A stretch of DNA of 64,000 nucleotides from positions 1 to 64,000 of the forward strand of contig JABJIC010000002.1 in assembly GCA_018661465.1 (NCBI GenBank), in the 5' to 3' direction. The stretch comes from Gammaproteobacteria bacterium. Lineage in GTDB: Bacteria > Pseudomonadota > Gammaproteobacteria > Pseudomonadales > Pseudohongiellaceae. The notes under the pieces were generated by a model. It was given only the letters and a program-made list of their open reading frames with translations, was not told the origin of the DNA and ran no database searches. Of the stretch, positions 30,204 to 39,557 are shown one piece after another. Position numbers and translations under genes: made by a program. Every line of letters begins with the position of its first letter. Position 1 is the first letter of the stretch.

Positions 30204-31598
30204 GTGAAATATATTAGCACCAGGGGAAACTGTCCCGAACAAAGTTTTGAGCAGGTCTTACTTGCAGGTATGGCGCCCGATGGCGGCCTCTATGTGCCCG
30301 CTAATTTGCCGCACTACAGTGTGGAAGAAATCAATTCCTGGAAGTCGCTGAATTACGCCGAGTTGGCAATGAAGATCGTTGCGCCGTTCGTAAATGGCGA
30401 AATCCCCGACGCCGAACTGCAAAGAATTATCGAAGAGAGCTACAGTGAATTTGATCACGACGAGGTTGCTCCTTTGAGCAGTCTTGGAGGCAATGATTAT
30501 TTGCTGGAGCTCTATCATGGTCCGACTCTGGCTTTTAAGGATTTTGCTCTTCAGGTGTTGGGTAGGCTGCTTGACTATGTGCTCAAAGAGAACGACCAGC
30601 GAGTTGTGATTTTGGGTGCGACTTCTGGCGACACTGGATCGGCTGCGCTTGAAGGTTGTCGTCACTCGGATCATGTGGACATTTTTATTCTGCATCCTCA
30701 TAACCGTGTCTCGGAAGTACAGCGAAGACAGATGACAACAGTTATGGGTGACAATGTTTTCAATCTTGCTGTTGAAGGTAATTTTGACGATTGCCAGAGT
30801 ATTGTAAAGGCGGCTTTCGCTGATCAATCATTTCTGCCCGAAGATCGACAATTGGTTGCGGTTAATTCTATTAACTGGGCTCGCATCATGATGCAGATTG
30901 TCTATTACTTTTCTGCCGCATTGAAAGTTGGAGGTCCGGAGAATGAGGTTTCTTTTTCGGTACCTACCGGGAATTTTGGGGATATCTTTGCAGGTTATCT
31001 TGCCAAGAAAATGGGTCTGCCTATTTCTCAATTGATCGTAGCTACTAATAAGAACGACATTCTTCATCGCTTTATTAGCCGCAATGATTATTCTGCTACA
31101 AATCTCAGTCACACTTACTCGCCAAGTATGGATATTTTGGTATCCAGTAATTTTGAGCGTTACTTGTTTGATTTGTTTGCACGTGATGGTGAAGCTCTCA
31201 CTGAATTCATGTCACGATTCGGTAAGGAAGCTTTGAGTGTAACGAATAAGCAGTTCAGTGAAGTGCAGTCTTGCTTCAGCAGTGCCAGTGTAGATGATGA
31301 TCAGACTTGTGCAGTGATTGCTCAAGTGAAGCAGGATATTGGCAAATTACTCGACCCTCATAGTGCTGTCGGTGTAAAGGCAGCCCGTGACTGCAATAAC
31401 AATCCTGATATACCGATGATCACTCTGGCGACAGCCCATCCGGCAAAATTTTCTGATGCGATTGCGGCAGCAGGATTGGAGACTCCGGAACTACCGCCTC
31501 ACTTACAAGATCTTTTTCAGCGTGAAGAGCATTACAGTGTAGTGAACAATTCCCTAAGCGAAGTCACTGAGTTTGTGGCCAGCCACGCACGGAAATAA
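30204..31598 (+). CDS. thrC: Threonine synthase
   Basis: MKYISTRGNCPEQSFEQVLLAGMAPDGGLYVP, HGPTLAFKDFALQ, follows hom. Confidence 0.96.
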   Translation: MKYISTRGNCPEQSFEQVLLAGMAPDGGLYVPANLPHYSVEEINSWKSLNYAELAMKIVAPFVNGEIPDAELQRIIEESYSEFDHDEVAPLSSLGGNDYLLELYHGPTLAFKDFALQVLGRLLDYVLKENDQRVVILGATSGDTGSAALEGCRHSDHVDIFILHPHNRVSEVQRRQMTTVMGDNVFNLAVEGNFDDCQSIVKAAFADQSFLPEDRQLVAVNSINWARIMMQIVYYFSAALKVGGPENEVSFSVPTGNFGDIFAGYLAKKMGLPISQLIVATNKNDILHRFISRNDYSATNLSHTYSPSMDILVSSNFERYLFDLFARDGEALTEFMSRFGKEALSVTNKQFSEVQSCFSSASVDDDQTCAVIAQVKQDIGKLLDPHSAVGVKAARDCNNNPDIPMITLATAHPAKFSDAIAAAGLETPELPPHLQDLFQREEHYSVVNNSLSEVTEFVASHARK

Positions 31599-31605
31599 CT
31601 AATTA

Positions 31606-33363
31606 ATGTCTGCTCTGGTACATCGAAGATCAGCCAACTCTCAGTTAGAACTCCCGGACACCCTTCATCCTCTGTTGCAACGAGTATACCGCCAGCGGAA
31701 TATCGGCTCGGCAGATGACTTGAGTCTGGATTTCAAATCGCTACTGCCTCCTCAATCTCTTAAGGGAATGGATGCAGCCGTAGAGTTGCTCTGGCAGGCG
31801 TTGCAGCAACAGCAAAGAGTTTTGATTGTTGCTGACTTCGATGCCGATGGTGCAACTTCCTGCGCCCTCGTGTTAACCGCTCTTCAACAGATGGGCTTCC
31901 ACCACCTCGATTACATTGTTCCCAATCGATTTGATTACGGGTATGGCCTCACACCTGAAATCGTAGAGCTGGCGGCTACTCGGAATCCGGACCTGATCGT
32001 TACTGTTGATAACGGTATATCCAGTATCGAAGGCGTTGCGTCTGCCAAGGCTAAGAATATTAAGACGCTGGTTACTGATCATCACCTTCCAGCTGAGGTC
32101 ACGCCCGACGCTGACGCCATAGTGAATCCGAACCAGCATGGTTGTGAATTCCCCAGCAAAAGCATAGCGGGTGTCGGTGTTATTTTTTATGTGATGCTGG
32201 GCCTGCGTAGCAAATTACGTGAAGAGTCCTGGTTTGAATCGCAGAAAATTCCTGAGCCCAATATGGCTGATCTTCTCGATCTCGTCGCGCTGGGTACTGT
32301 GGCGGATGTGGTGGCTCTGGATAAGAACAATCGAATACTGGTAAGTGAGGGGCTGAAAAGAATTCGAGCAGGAAGAACCCGCCCCGGAATCCAAAACCTT
32401 CTCAAGCTTGCCAAGAAAAGCCCGCAACGACTAACGGCGACCGATCTGGGGTTTGGTATTGGACCTCGACTCAACGCTGCAGGTCGATTGGATGATATGT
32501 CCACGGGTATAGAATGCCTGTTAGCTCAACATGAGGGTGATGCTCATATGTTGGCGCTTCAGTTGGACGGTATGAATCGGGACCGAAAAGAAATCGAGTC
32601 TGGCATGCGTGACCAGGCTTTCGAGATTTTGCGTGAACTCACTCTGGATGAGGACAATATTCCAAATGCCTTGTGCCTGTTCGATGAGCGTTGGCATCAG
32701 GGAGTGGTGGGAATAATTGCGTCGCGCATCAAAGAGAAATACAACCGCCCGGTTATTATTTTTGCCAAGGCATCTGATGAGGTAGATGGGGAAACTGGTC
32801 TTCAGCAGCTAAAAGGTTCAGGACGATCTATTAAGGGCTTCCATATTCGTGACGCCCTGGATGCCGTTGCCAGCAAGAATCCCGGATTAGTAAGTAAGTT
32901 TGGCGGGCATGCAATGGCCGCAGGCTTGAGCCTGAATGAAGAATCTCTGCCGGCCTTCGTCGAGGCTTTTCAGAATGAAGCCACTGAACATCTTAGTGAA
33001 GACCTGCTGCAAGCGAGAATTTTAAGTGATGGTGAATTACAAGTTCAGGACTTCACCATGGATACAGCCGCGGAGTTGCTCAGGGCAGGGCCGTGGGGAC
33101 AGGAATTCCCCGAACCGGTTTTCGATGGAAGGTTTAATCTTCTGCAGCAGCGCAGGCTGGGGGATAATCATTTGAAAATGGTATTAAGCCCCATCGATTC
33201 TCCGCAACATACCATCGATGCTATCGCGTTCTCGGTTGATGACGCTGTCTGGCCAAGTGAGGAGGCTAGGGAAATTGAGCTTGTCTACCGTTTGGATGTA
33301 AACGAATTTCGTGGTCGCCAGTCTCTGCAGTTGATGGTGGATCATGTGCTCTCGTCACGCTAG
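31606..33363 (+). CDS. recJ: Single-stranded-DNA-specific exonuclease RecJ
   Basis: VADFDADGATSCAL, TDHHLP, ALGTVADVVAL, GGHAMAAGLSL. Confidence 0.96.
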   Translation: MSALVHRRSANSQLELPDTLHPLLQRVYRQRNIGSADDLSLDFKSLLPPQSLKGMDAAVELLWQALQQQQRVLIVADFDADGATSCALVLTALQQMGFHHLDYIVPNRFDYGYGLTPEIVELAATRNPDLIVTVDNGISSIEGVASAKAKNIKTLVTDHHLPAEVTPDADAIVNPNQHGCEFPSKSIAGVGVIFYVMLGLRSKLREESWFESQKIPEPNMADLLDLVALGTVADVVALDKNNRILVSEGLKRIRAGRTRPGIQNLLKLAKKSPQRLTATDLGFGIGPRLNAAGRLDDMSTGIECLLAQHEGDAHMLALQLDGMNRDRKEIESGMRDQAFEILRELTLDEDNIPNALCLFDERWHQGVVGIIASRIKEKYNRPVIIFAKASDEVDGETGLQQLKGSGRSIKGFHIRDALDAVASKNPGLVSKFGGHAMAAGLSLNEESLPAFVEAFQNEATEHLSEDLLQARILSDGELQVQDFTMDTAAELLRAGPWGQEFPEPVFDGRFNLLQQRRLGDNHLKMVLSPIDSPQHTIDAIAFSVDDAVWPSEEAREIELVYRLDVNEFRGRQSLQLMVDHVLSSR

Positions 33364-33759
33364 CGCGGGTCTTTTGAGTTAGGGCTTCAGAATCGCCGCT
33401 AGTTCAAACCCCTATCTAGTTAAACCCTCGCTAATTCAAAGAATAGCGCGTAAACCGAAATTCCTCAGTCGGCGTTATTCTTCCATGGAAGGTTAAATCT
33501 CAATCTACGAATCGGCTGAGATCAAAAACCGTCATCAGAAGAGGCGAAAAAAAGAGTTACGGAAAAAGTAAAAATAGTAGCGAAATCAATGACATCTGCC
33601 GATAGAAGCAGTTAATCATACTGATTTGCCAGATCTGTGTAAGTAAGCTCACTTATTACGGTCTTTAAATGACAGTGGACCCTATATTTGTTACCTTTTG
33701 GCACACAAACCGAGTGCCCAGGCGAGTAAACTCTCCTGATCAAGCCGACCGGAGTCGAG

Positions 33760-36699
33760 ATGGGCGTTAATATCCGTAATAGTCTGATTTCATTGCTTTT
33801 TATTCTTGTAGCTGGCAGCAGCTATGGGCAAGTTCACCAGACTGATCAAATCGAAGTGGAGCTTATCTCCGAAACCAGTAATGTGGTTGCCGGAGAAACT
33901 CTGTGGCTGGCTATTCGACTCAAGCCTATTGAGCATTGGCATACCTATTGGAAGTTTGGCGGTGATAGCGGCGAAGCGACCGAAGCCACTGATTGGCAGC
34001 TACCAGCAGGAGCCGAGGCTGGCGACATCGTATGGCCAATGCCTGAATGGACTCCATTCCCAGGTAGCAACCTGGTTACTTTTACCTACGAACGTGAAGT
34101 TTTCCTGCCTATTCCTGTTTCAGTACCTGCGGACTATCAAGGTTCCAGTTTTGATATAGAAACCAAAATTGCCTGGCAGGTCTGTGATGAAATTTGTATT
34201 CCGGGCGACGCTGATTTTTCCTTGTCATTACCGGTAGCGACTAATTCCCTTATCGATAACGATTGGCAGCAGGCCTTCGCCGATACCCGTGCCCATACTC
34301 CGGTTCCCTTGGGCGAGCATCAACTGACAAGCACATTTAATTCCCATGACGACAAAGTTAACGTCATGGTTCAGGCACAAGAGCCTTTGTTTGCCGACAT
34401 CGATGAAGCCTGGTTTTTCCCCACCGAACGTCGAGTCATGAAGTACGCGCCATACCGCAAGGTAATGAAGGATGGCGATCGACTACAAATTACCACTGAG
34501 CAGCATCGTCGCTTCGCACCTGAAATGAGCGAACTCGACGGCTTGCTGGCATACGTGGACGACGATGGTGAGTGGCAGGGCTATGACATCAAGCCGCAAA
34601 AAACCAATGTCGCCTGGGACAATAGTATCGAAGTCGAATTTATGGCTGAAGCCAGCAATATCGTTCCTGGTGAGCCCAGTTGGGTAGGAATACGTCTAAC
34701 ACCCGCCGAGCATTGGCACACCTATTGGAAGATGGGTGGCGACAGTGGTGAACCAACCAGCCTTAATGAATGGACTGCACCTGAAGGAACGGATATTGGT
34801 GAGATTCAATGGCCGGCCCCTCATTGGTTGCCGTTCTACGACACCGACCTGGTTAATTTTGGCTACGAGTCGGAAGTACTCTTACAATTACCTATTACTA
34901 TTCCGGCAGACTACGAAGGAGACAGCGTTGAACTTTCAACCCTGGCTTATTGGAATGTCTGCGACCAGATATGCATACCCGGTGAAGAGCGTCTCAATCT
35001 GACATTGCCAGTTGGCGACGTTTTAGAGTTGGATGCCACCAAGGCAGCTTTGTTTGCCGAGGCACGAGAACAAGTACCTTCTACCGATCATCAGATAAAC
35101 TCCATTATCGCCGTTGCCGGTGAGCGAGTAAGTCTGGGATTTGATTCCGCTGATAATTTGTTCGCTAACTTTTCCGAGGCGTGGTTCTTTCCTGAACAGC
35201 GTCGCGTTATCAAGCCCGGTCCTCTGAGAGATGTCAGTCTGCAACCGAGCCTGCTACAAATTACTCATCAACAACCACGACGAATGCTTGATGACCTGAG
35301 TGAAGTCTATGGTGTTCTGGTTCTCGAGAATGAGCAGGGTGAACGTACATCATATGATTTCGTAAATCCGGCAGCCGATGTAAGCAGTACGACTATTTTG
35401 CCACTGGCTGCAGCAAGTAATTCATCAGCGAGCGGGCCTGCAAGTGGAGATGGTGGTGGACTGCTGCTTTACATGGCTTTTGCCATGTTAGGTGGACTGA
35501 TTCTAAATCTTATGCCTTGTGTATTCCCGGTGCTGTCCATGAAAGCCTTGAGCTTTGCAAAGCATGCCGGCGACGAAGATCAATTTAAGTTACGCATGAA
35601 TGGACTGGCGTATACCGCCGGTGTAATTGCAGCTTTTGTTGCTTTGGCTAGTGTGCTCATAATTTTGCGAGCAGGTGGCGAGAGAATTGGCTGGGCATTC
35701 CAGTTTCAACAGCCCTGGTTCCTGGTGCTGATTGTTTACTTGTTCTTTATGATGGCATTGAGCCTGTCCGGGGTGTTCGAAATAGGCACCAGTTTAATGG
35801 GTGCTGGCACTGGTATGCTGGGCAAATCCAAAGGCTATAAGAGCTCATTTCTAACCGGTGTTCTGGCGACTACTGTGGCCACTCCTTGTACGGCTCCCTT
35901 CATGGGTCCGGCTTTGGGTTTTGCGCTAACTCAACCGTGGGTAGTCGCAATGCTGGTATTTATTGCTCTGGGTTTTGGTATGGCTATACCAATTCTAGTG
36001 CTTTCATATATTCCTGCACTCTCCAGATATATGCCTAAGCCTGGCGCTTGGATGGAAACATTCAAACAGTTCATGGCGTTCCCTCTTTATGCTTCAGCTT
36101 TGTTCTTCCTCTGGGTATTAGGTAATCAAGTTGGAGTCATCGGCATGTCGCTGACTCTGGGTGCTTGTATTCTGTTGGCATTTGCAGCGTGGATGTACCA
36201 GCGACGATTCAGCTTCGGTCCGATCATGCGCACGGTTAACTATGCGGTGGGTATAGGTACTATAGCTATCGCCATCTATCTTACCCAGACACCTTTCTTG
36301 CAGACCATGGCAGTAGCTCAAGTGGCATCTGTGGACGAGAATGGAAATTCCACTCAGAACTTCGAAGCCTTTAGTGCGGCGCGCTTAAGTGAATTGCAGG
36401 CGCAGGGCAAGCCGGTGTTTATAAACATGACGGCGGCCTGGTGTATCACTTGTCTGGCGAATGAGCAGACAACTTTGAGCACAGATAGAGTTAAGCAATT
36501 GATGATTGATAAAGATATTACCTACCTAAAAGGTGATTGGACCAATGAAGACCCTGAGATTACAGAAGTGCTGGAATCATTTAACCGTCCTTCGGTTCCT
36601 CTGTATGTGCTCTATTCGGGTGACCCGAATGTCGCGCCCGTAATCCTGCCTCAACTACTCACGCCTAGCACAGTTGCAGAGGTGTTCTCCAGTATTTAG
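33760..36699 (+). CDS. DsbD/ScsB-like protein-disulfide reductase with duplicated N-terminal domain
   Basis: Two N-terminal copies (EHWHTYWKFGGDSGEA..VCDEICIPG and EHWHTYWKMGGDSGEP..VCDQICIPG), DsbD membrane core (LMPCVFPVLSMKAL, ATPCTAPFMGPALGFAL), C-terminal TAAWCITC thioredoxin domain. Confidence 0.92.
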   Translation: MGVNIRNSLISLLFILVAGSSYGQVHQTDQIEVELISETSNVVAGETLWLAIRLKPIEHWHTYWKFGGDSGEATEATDWQLPAGAEAGDIVWPMPEWTPFPGSNLVTFTYEREVFLPIPVSVPADYQGSSFDIETKIAWQVCDEICIPGDADFSLSLPVATNSLIDNDWQQAFADTRAHTPVPLGEHQLTSTFNSHDDKVNVMVQAQEPLFADIDEAWFFPTERRVMKYAPYRKVMKDGDRLQITTEQHRRFAPEMSELDGLLAYVDDDGEWQGYDIKPQKTNVAWDNSIEVEFMAEASNIVPGEPSWVGIRLTPAEHWHTYWKMGGDSGEPTSLNEWTAPEGTDIGEIQWPAPHWLPFYDTDLVNFGYESEVLLQLPITIPADYEGDSVELSTLAYWNVCDQICIPGEERLNLTLPVGDVLELDATKAALFAEAREQVPSTDHQINSIIAVAGERVSLGFDSADNLFANFSEAWFFPEQRRVIKPGPLRDVSLQPSLLQITHQQPRRMLDDLSEVYGVLVLENEQGERTSYDFVNPAADVSSTTILPLAAASNSSASGPASGDGGGLLLYMAFAMLGGLILNLMPCVFPVLSMKALSFAKHAGDEDQFKLRMNGLAYTAGVIAAFVALASVLIILRAGGERIGWAFQFQQPWFLVLIVYLFFMMALSLSGVFEIGTSLMGAGTGMLGKSKGYKSSFLTGVLATTVATPCTAPFMGPALGFALTQPWVVAMLVFIALGFGMAIPILVLSYIPALSRYMPKPGAWMETFKQFMAFPLYASALFFLWVLGNQVGVIGMSLTLGACILLAFAAWMYQRRFSFGPIMRTVNYAVGIGTIAIAIYLTQTPFLQTMAVAQVASVDENGNSTQNFEAFSAARLSELQAQGKPVFINMTAAWCITCLANEQTTLSTDRVKQLMIDKDITYLKGDWTNEDPEITEVLESFNRPSVPLYVLYSGDPNVAPVILPQLLTPSTVAEVFSSI

Positions 36700-36825
36700 C
36701 TATTTAGTCAATACAGGGCGCAACCGCGCTCTGTTGTTAATTGAAGAGTGAATTGAAAATTTTGTTAAAGAGTCAGTTAAATAGTTAACAATCTGTTTAA
36801 CTTCAAGCTGGGAGAATATCCAGTT

Positions 36826-37887
36826 TTGCTAATGCCTGTTTCTAATAAAATGTCTGAAAGAATATTTTACGCAAAAATTCCTGTCTTGCTGTTCCTGTTT
36901 TTGCTGGCCCCTTCAGTAAATTCACAGCAAGCTGCCGAGTTCAATTTCGAGGCGGCTAACAATATCGCCAAAGAGTTGCCTCGACTTCTTAGCTTGTTGA
37001 TCAGCCATCATGGCGAACTGCTATTCGAGGAGTACTACAACGGGCGCGATCCACAGCGGCCGGCTAATATGAAGTCTGCCTCCAAGAGTGTTATTTCTGC
37101 GCTGGTGGGAATTGCGATTGATAAAGGTCTTATCGAATCAGTAGACACGCCTGTCTCCAATTACTTTCCGGAATTATTTTCTCTAGAGGAGAATAGGGAT
37201 AAGGCAGAGATAAAAATCGAAAACCTCTTAACCATGCAATCGGGATTGGAAACTACCAGTAATAGAAATTATGGAAAGTGGGTGCTCAGCGATAATTGGG
37301 TTGAGTTTGCCATCAATCAGCCACTTGTTGCTGAGCCCGGCACTCGTATGCTTTACAGCACAGGCAGCACACATCTGTTGTCTGCAATTATTACCCGCGC
37401 CAGTGGAATGACTACCAAGCAGTTTGCCCAGCAGAACCTTACTTCGCCTCTCGGTTACTCAATGTCCTATTGGTCTCAGGATCCTCAGGGGATTTACTTC
37501 GGTGGCAACGATATGGAAATGACACCGAAGCAGATGCTTCGATTTGGTGAGCTGTATTTGAACGATGGGCGATATCAGGATCAGCAACTTATTCCTACGA
37601 CATGGGTGGATAACTCATTTATGCCTCACGCCCATTCTCCACGAGGGCAAGGAAGATACTATGGCTATGGCTGGTGGCTGAGAGATCTTGCAGGTATGCA
37701 GGTTCCTGTTGCCTGGGGCTATGGTGGTCAATTGATCTTCGTGGTTAAAGAGTTGGATCTTGTGGTGGTCGCCACTTCAGAAAGTACCCCCGGTCCTGCT
37801 CGTCGAGGCCACCTCCGTAGCTTGTACGATTTAGTCGAGCATCAGGTATTGGCGCTTGTTGCATCAACTCGCCTCGCACAGAATTAG
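36826..37887 (+). CDS. Serine hydrolase, beta-lactamase-like family
   Basis: SASKSVISALVG (SxxK), LYSTGSTHLLS, GYGWWLRD. Confidence 0.9.
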   Translation: MLMPVSNKMSERIFYAKIPVLLFLFLLAPSVNSQQAAEFNFEAANNIAKELPRLLSLLISHHGELLFEEYYNGRDPQRPANMKSASKSVISALVGIAIDKGLIESVDTPVSNYFPELFSLEENRDKAEIKIENLLTMQSGLETTSNRNYGKWVLSDNWVEFAINQPLVAEPGTRMLYSTGSTHLLSAIITRASGMTTKQFAQQNLTSPLGYSMSYWSQDPQGIYFGGNDMEMTPKQMLRFGELYLNDGRYQDQQLIPTTWVDNSFMPHAHSPRGQGRYYGYGWWLRDLAGMQVPVAWGYGGQLIFVVKELDLVVVATSESTPGPARRGHLRSLYDLVEHQVLALVASTRLAQN

Positions 37888-38039
37888 AACTTTCTTAGAA
37901 ACAATCTGCATTAAACTTTACGTGCTTCCCATTCAGAGCCAAGACTAATAGAGAATTATCCGAGAGGGCTTTTATTTGCGGCAGCCTGTCGTACTGCCTA
38001 GTATTAAGTAAGCAATAGACGAGTAAGGCTTCGCCTGGT

Positions 38040-38729
38040 TTAGGCTTGTGCGAGGTAGTATTCGATTTTCAGGCGATTAATCTCGATGACATCGTGATTA
38101 TTGAGTTTTACAGCTCGAGCACCAATGTCTTCACCATTCACTCTAGGCGGGCTGTTCAGAGACTGATTAAGGCAAACAATAAAATGCCCATCGGGCCGCT
38201 TATTTATCTGCACGACTTCAGCGCCGGATTTACCAAGTTTTACAGTGGGCTTACGTAGAGGCAATTCCTTGCCCGCACCTTTGCCATTGAGTATCTGCAA
38301 TTTCGCATCTCTCGGCTGATCCATTTCCAGAGGAGTATCCAGATCCGGCCCAGGAGCTTTTACATTGGGTGAATAGATCGATGCTTCCGGTTGACGCCGA
38401 ATTAGAACAGTCTTGTCTTCATCCATGCCTAATGAGCTGGCTTCATTGAAGTAACGCAGTTCGTGTTTACCGATGGTGATGACGTCGCCGTGTTTCAGGG
38501 GATGCTTTTCGATGGCTTTGCCATTCACGAAAGTACCGTTGGTGCTATCGAGGTCTTCGAGGAAGGAATCGTCAAATATTGTTAATAGCTTGGCGTGATG
38601 TCCACTTACCGCCAGATTTTCAATACGAATATCATTGTCTTCTTTGCGGCCAATAGTCATTACTTCCTGGTCGAGTGGGAACTCGCCGAGTTTGCTCGAG
38701 TTAAAACTGAATTCCAGTTTTCCGGGCAT
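38040..38729 (-). CDS. FHA-domain protein (canonical plus degenerate FHA)
   Basis: TIGRKEDNDIRIENLAVSGHHAKL...DLDSTNGTFVNGKAI; second FHA-like region from AKLQILNGKGAGKELPL. Confidence 0.9.
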   Translation of the reverse strand: MPGKLEFSFNSSKLGEFPLDQEVMTIGRKEDNDIRIENLAVSGHHAKLLTIFDDSFLEDLDSTNGTFVNGKAIEKHPLKHGDVITIGKHELRYFNEASSLGMDEDKTVLIRRQPEASIYSPNVKAPGPDLDTPLEMDQPRDAKLQILNGKGAGKELPLRKPTVKLGKSGAEVVQINKRPDGHFIVCLNQSLNSPPRVNGEDIGARAVKLNNHDVIEINRLKIEYYLAQA

Positions 38730-38753
38730 GTCTAATCTCCTATTGTGAATCCC

Positions 38754-39557
38754 TTAAGTGTGATTCACCTTCATCAGGATCACGGAGATATTATCTTTGC
38801 CTCCGTGTTTGTTTGCCAGATCCACCAGCTTTTTGGCTGTTAGATCCAGGTCATTCCTATGGTCAGAAATGGTTTCCGCAATTTGCCAATCGGAGACCAT
38901 ATCTGTGAGTCCATCTGAGCAAACTAGTATTCGGTCATCATCATCCAAGGAGATTCTGACCGCTTCTGCTTCGACTTCCTCTCTAATTCCTAGCGCCCTG
39001 GTTACAACATTACTAATGCTGGCGTTTCTAGCTTCTCTTTCCGTATAGAAGCCTCTGTCTATCAAATCCTGCACCAGAGAGTGATCTTTGGTTATCTTTC
39101 TAAGCACCTGCTCACGATAGAGATAAAGTCTGGAATCCCCGGCGTGTCCAATGTAAAGATGAGGACCCGTAAAAATCGTGGTAACTACCGTGGTTCCCAT
39201 GCCTTTGTATGCTGGATTGGCTGCTGCTGCTTTATATATCTCTGCATTACTGTCAGAAATTGTATTGGAGACAGAGTCCAATAAATGAGACCCAGTTATC
39301 GATCCTGCTGTTTGCTGTTCGGCAAGTATTTTGAGCTTTTCCATCAAAAACTCGACAGCCATCTCAGAAGCGACTTCGCCAGCCTGATGCCCACCCATGC
39401 CGTCAGCCAGCACGGCTACGCCCAGATTTTCATCGAATCCAATGTAATCTTGATTGTGGGAGCGTCTTAGACCAGTGTCAGTACAGCCGACTATTTGTAC
39501 TATGGCTTGTACTTTGGGTTCTGCTTCAGTTTCCACTTCGGCGATAGGGTCTGACAT
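38754..39557 (-). CDS. PP2C-family Ser/Thr protein phosphatase
   Basis: TDTGLRRSHNQDYIG, VLADGMGGHQAGEVAS, GDSRLYLYR, SDGLTDMV, DNISVILM. Confidence 0.95.
   Translation of the reverse strand: MSDPIAEVETEAEPKVQAIVQIVGCTDTGLRRSHNQDYIGFDENLGVAVLADGMGGHQAGEVASEMAVEFLMEKLKILAEQQTAGSITGSHLLDSVSNTISDSNAEIYKAAAANPAYKGMGTTVVTTIFTGPHLYIGHAGDSRLYLYREQVLRKITKDHSLVQDLIDRGFYTEREARNASISNVVTRALGIREEVEAEAVRISLDDDDRILVCSDGLTDMVSDWQIAETISDHRNDLDLTAKKLVDLANKHGGKDNISVILMKVNHT

Noticed and set aside
33364-33759. Long (~400 bp) recJ-dsbD gap with degenerate CTAGTTCAAACCC-like repeats
   Set aside because: Repeats are too degenerate to support a feature by eye and no terminator or convincing structure was identified
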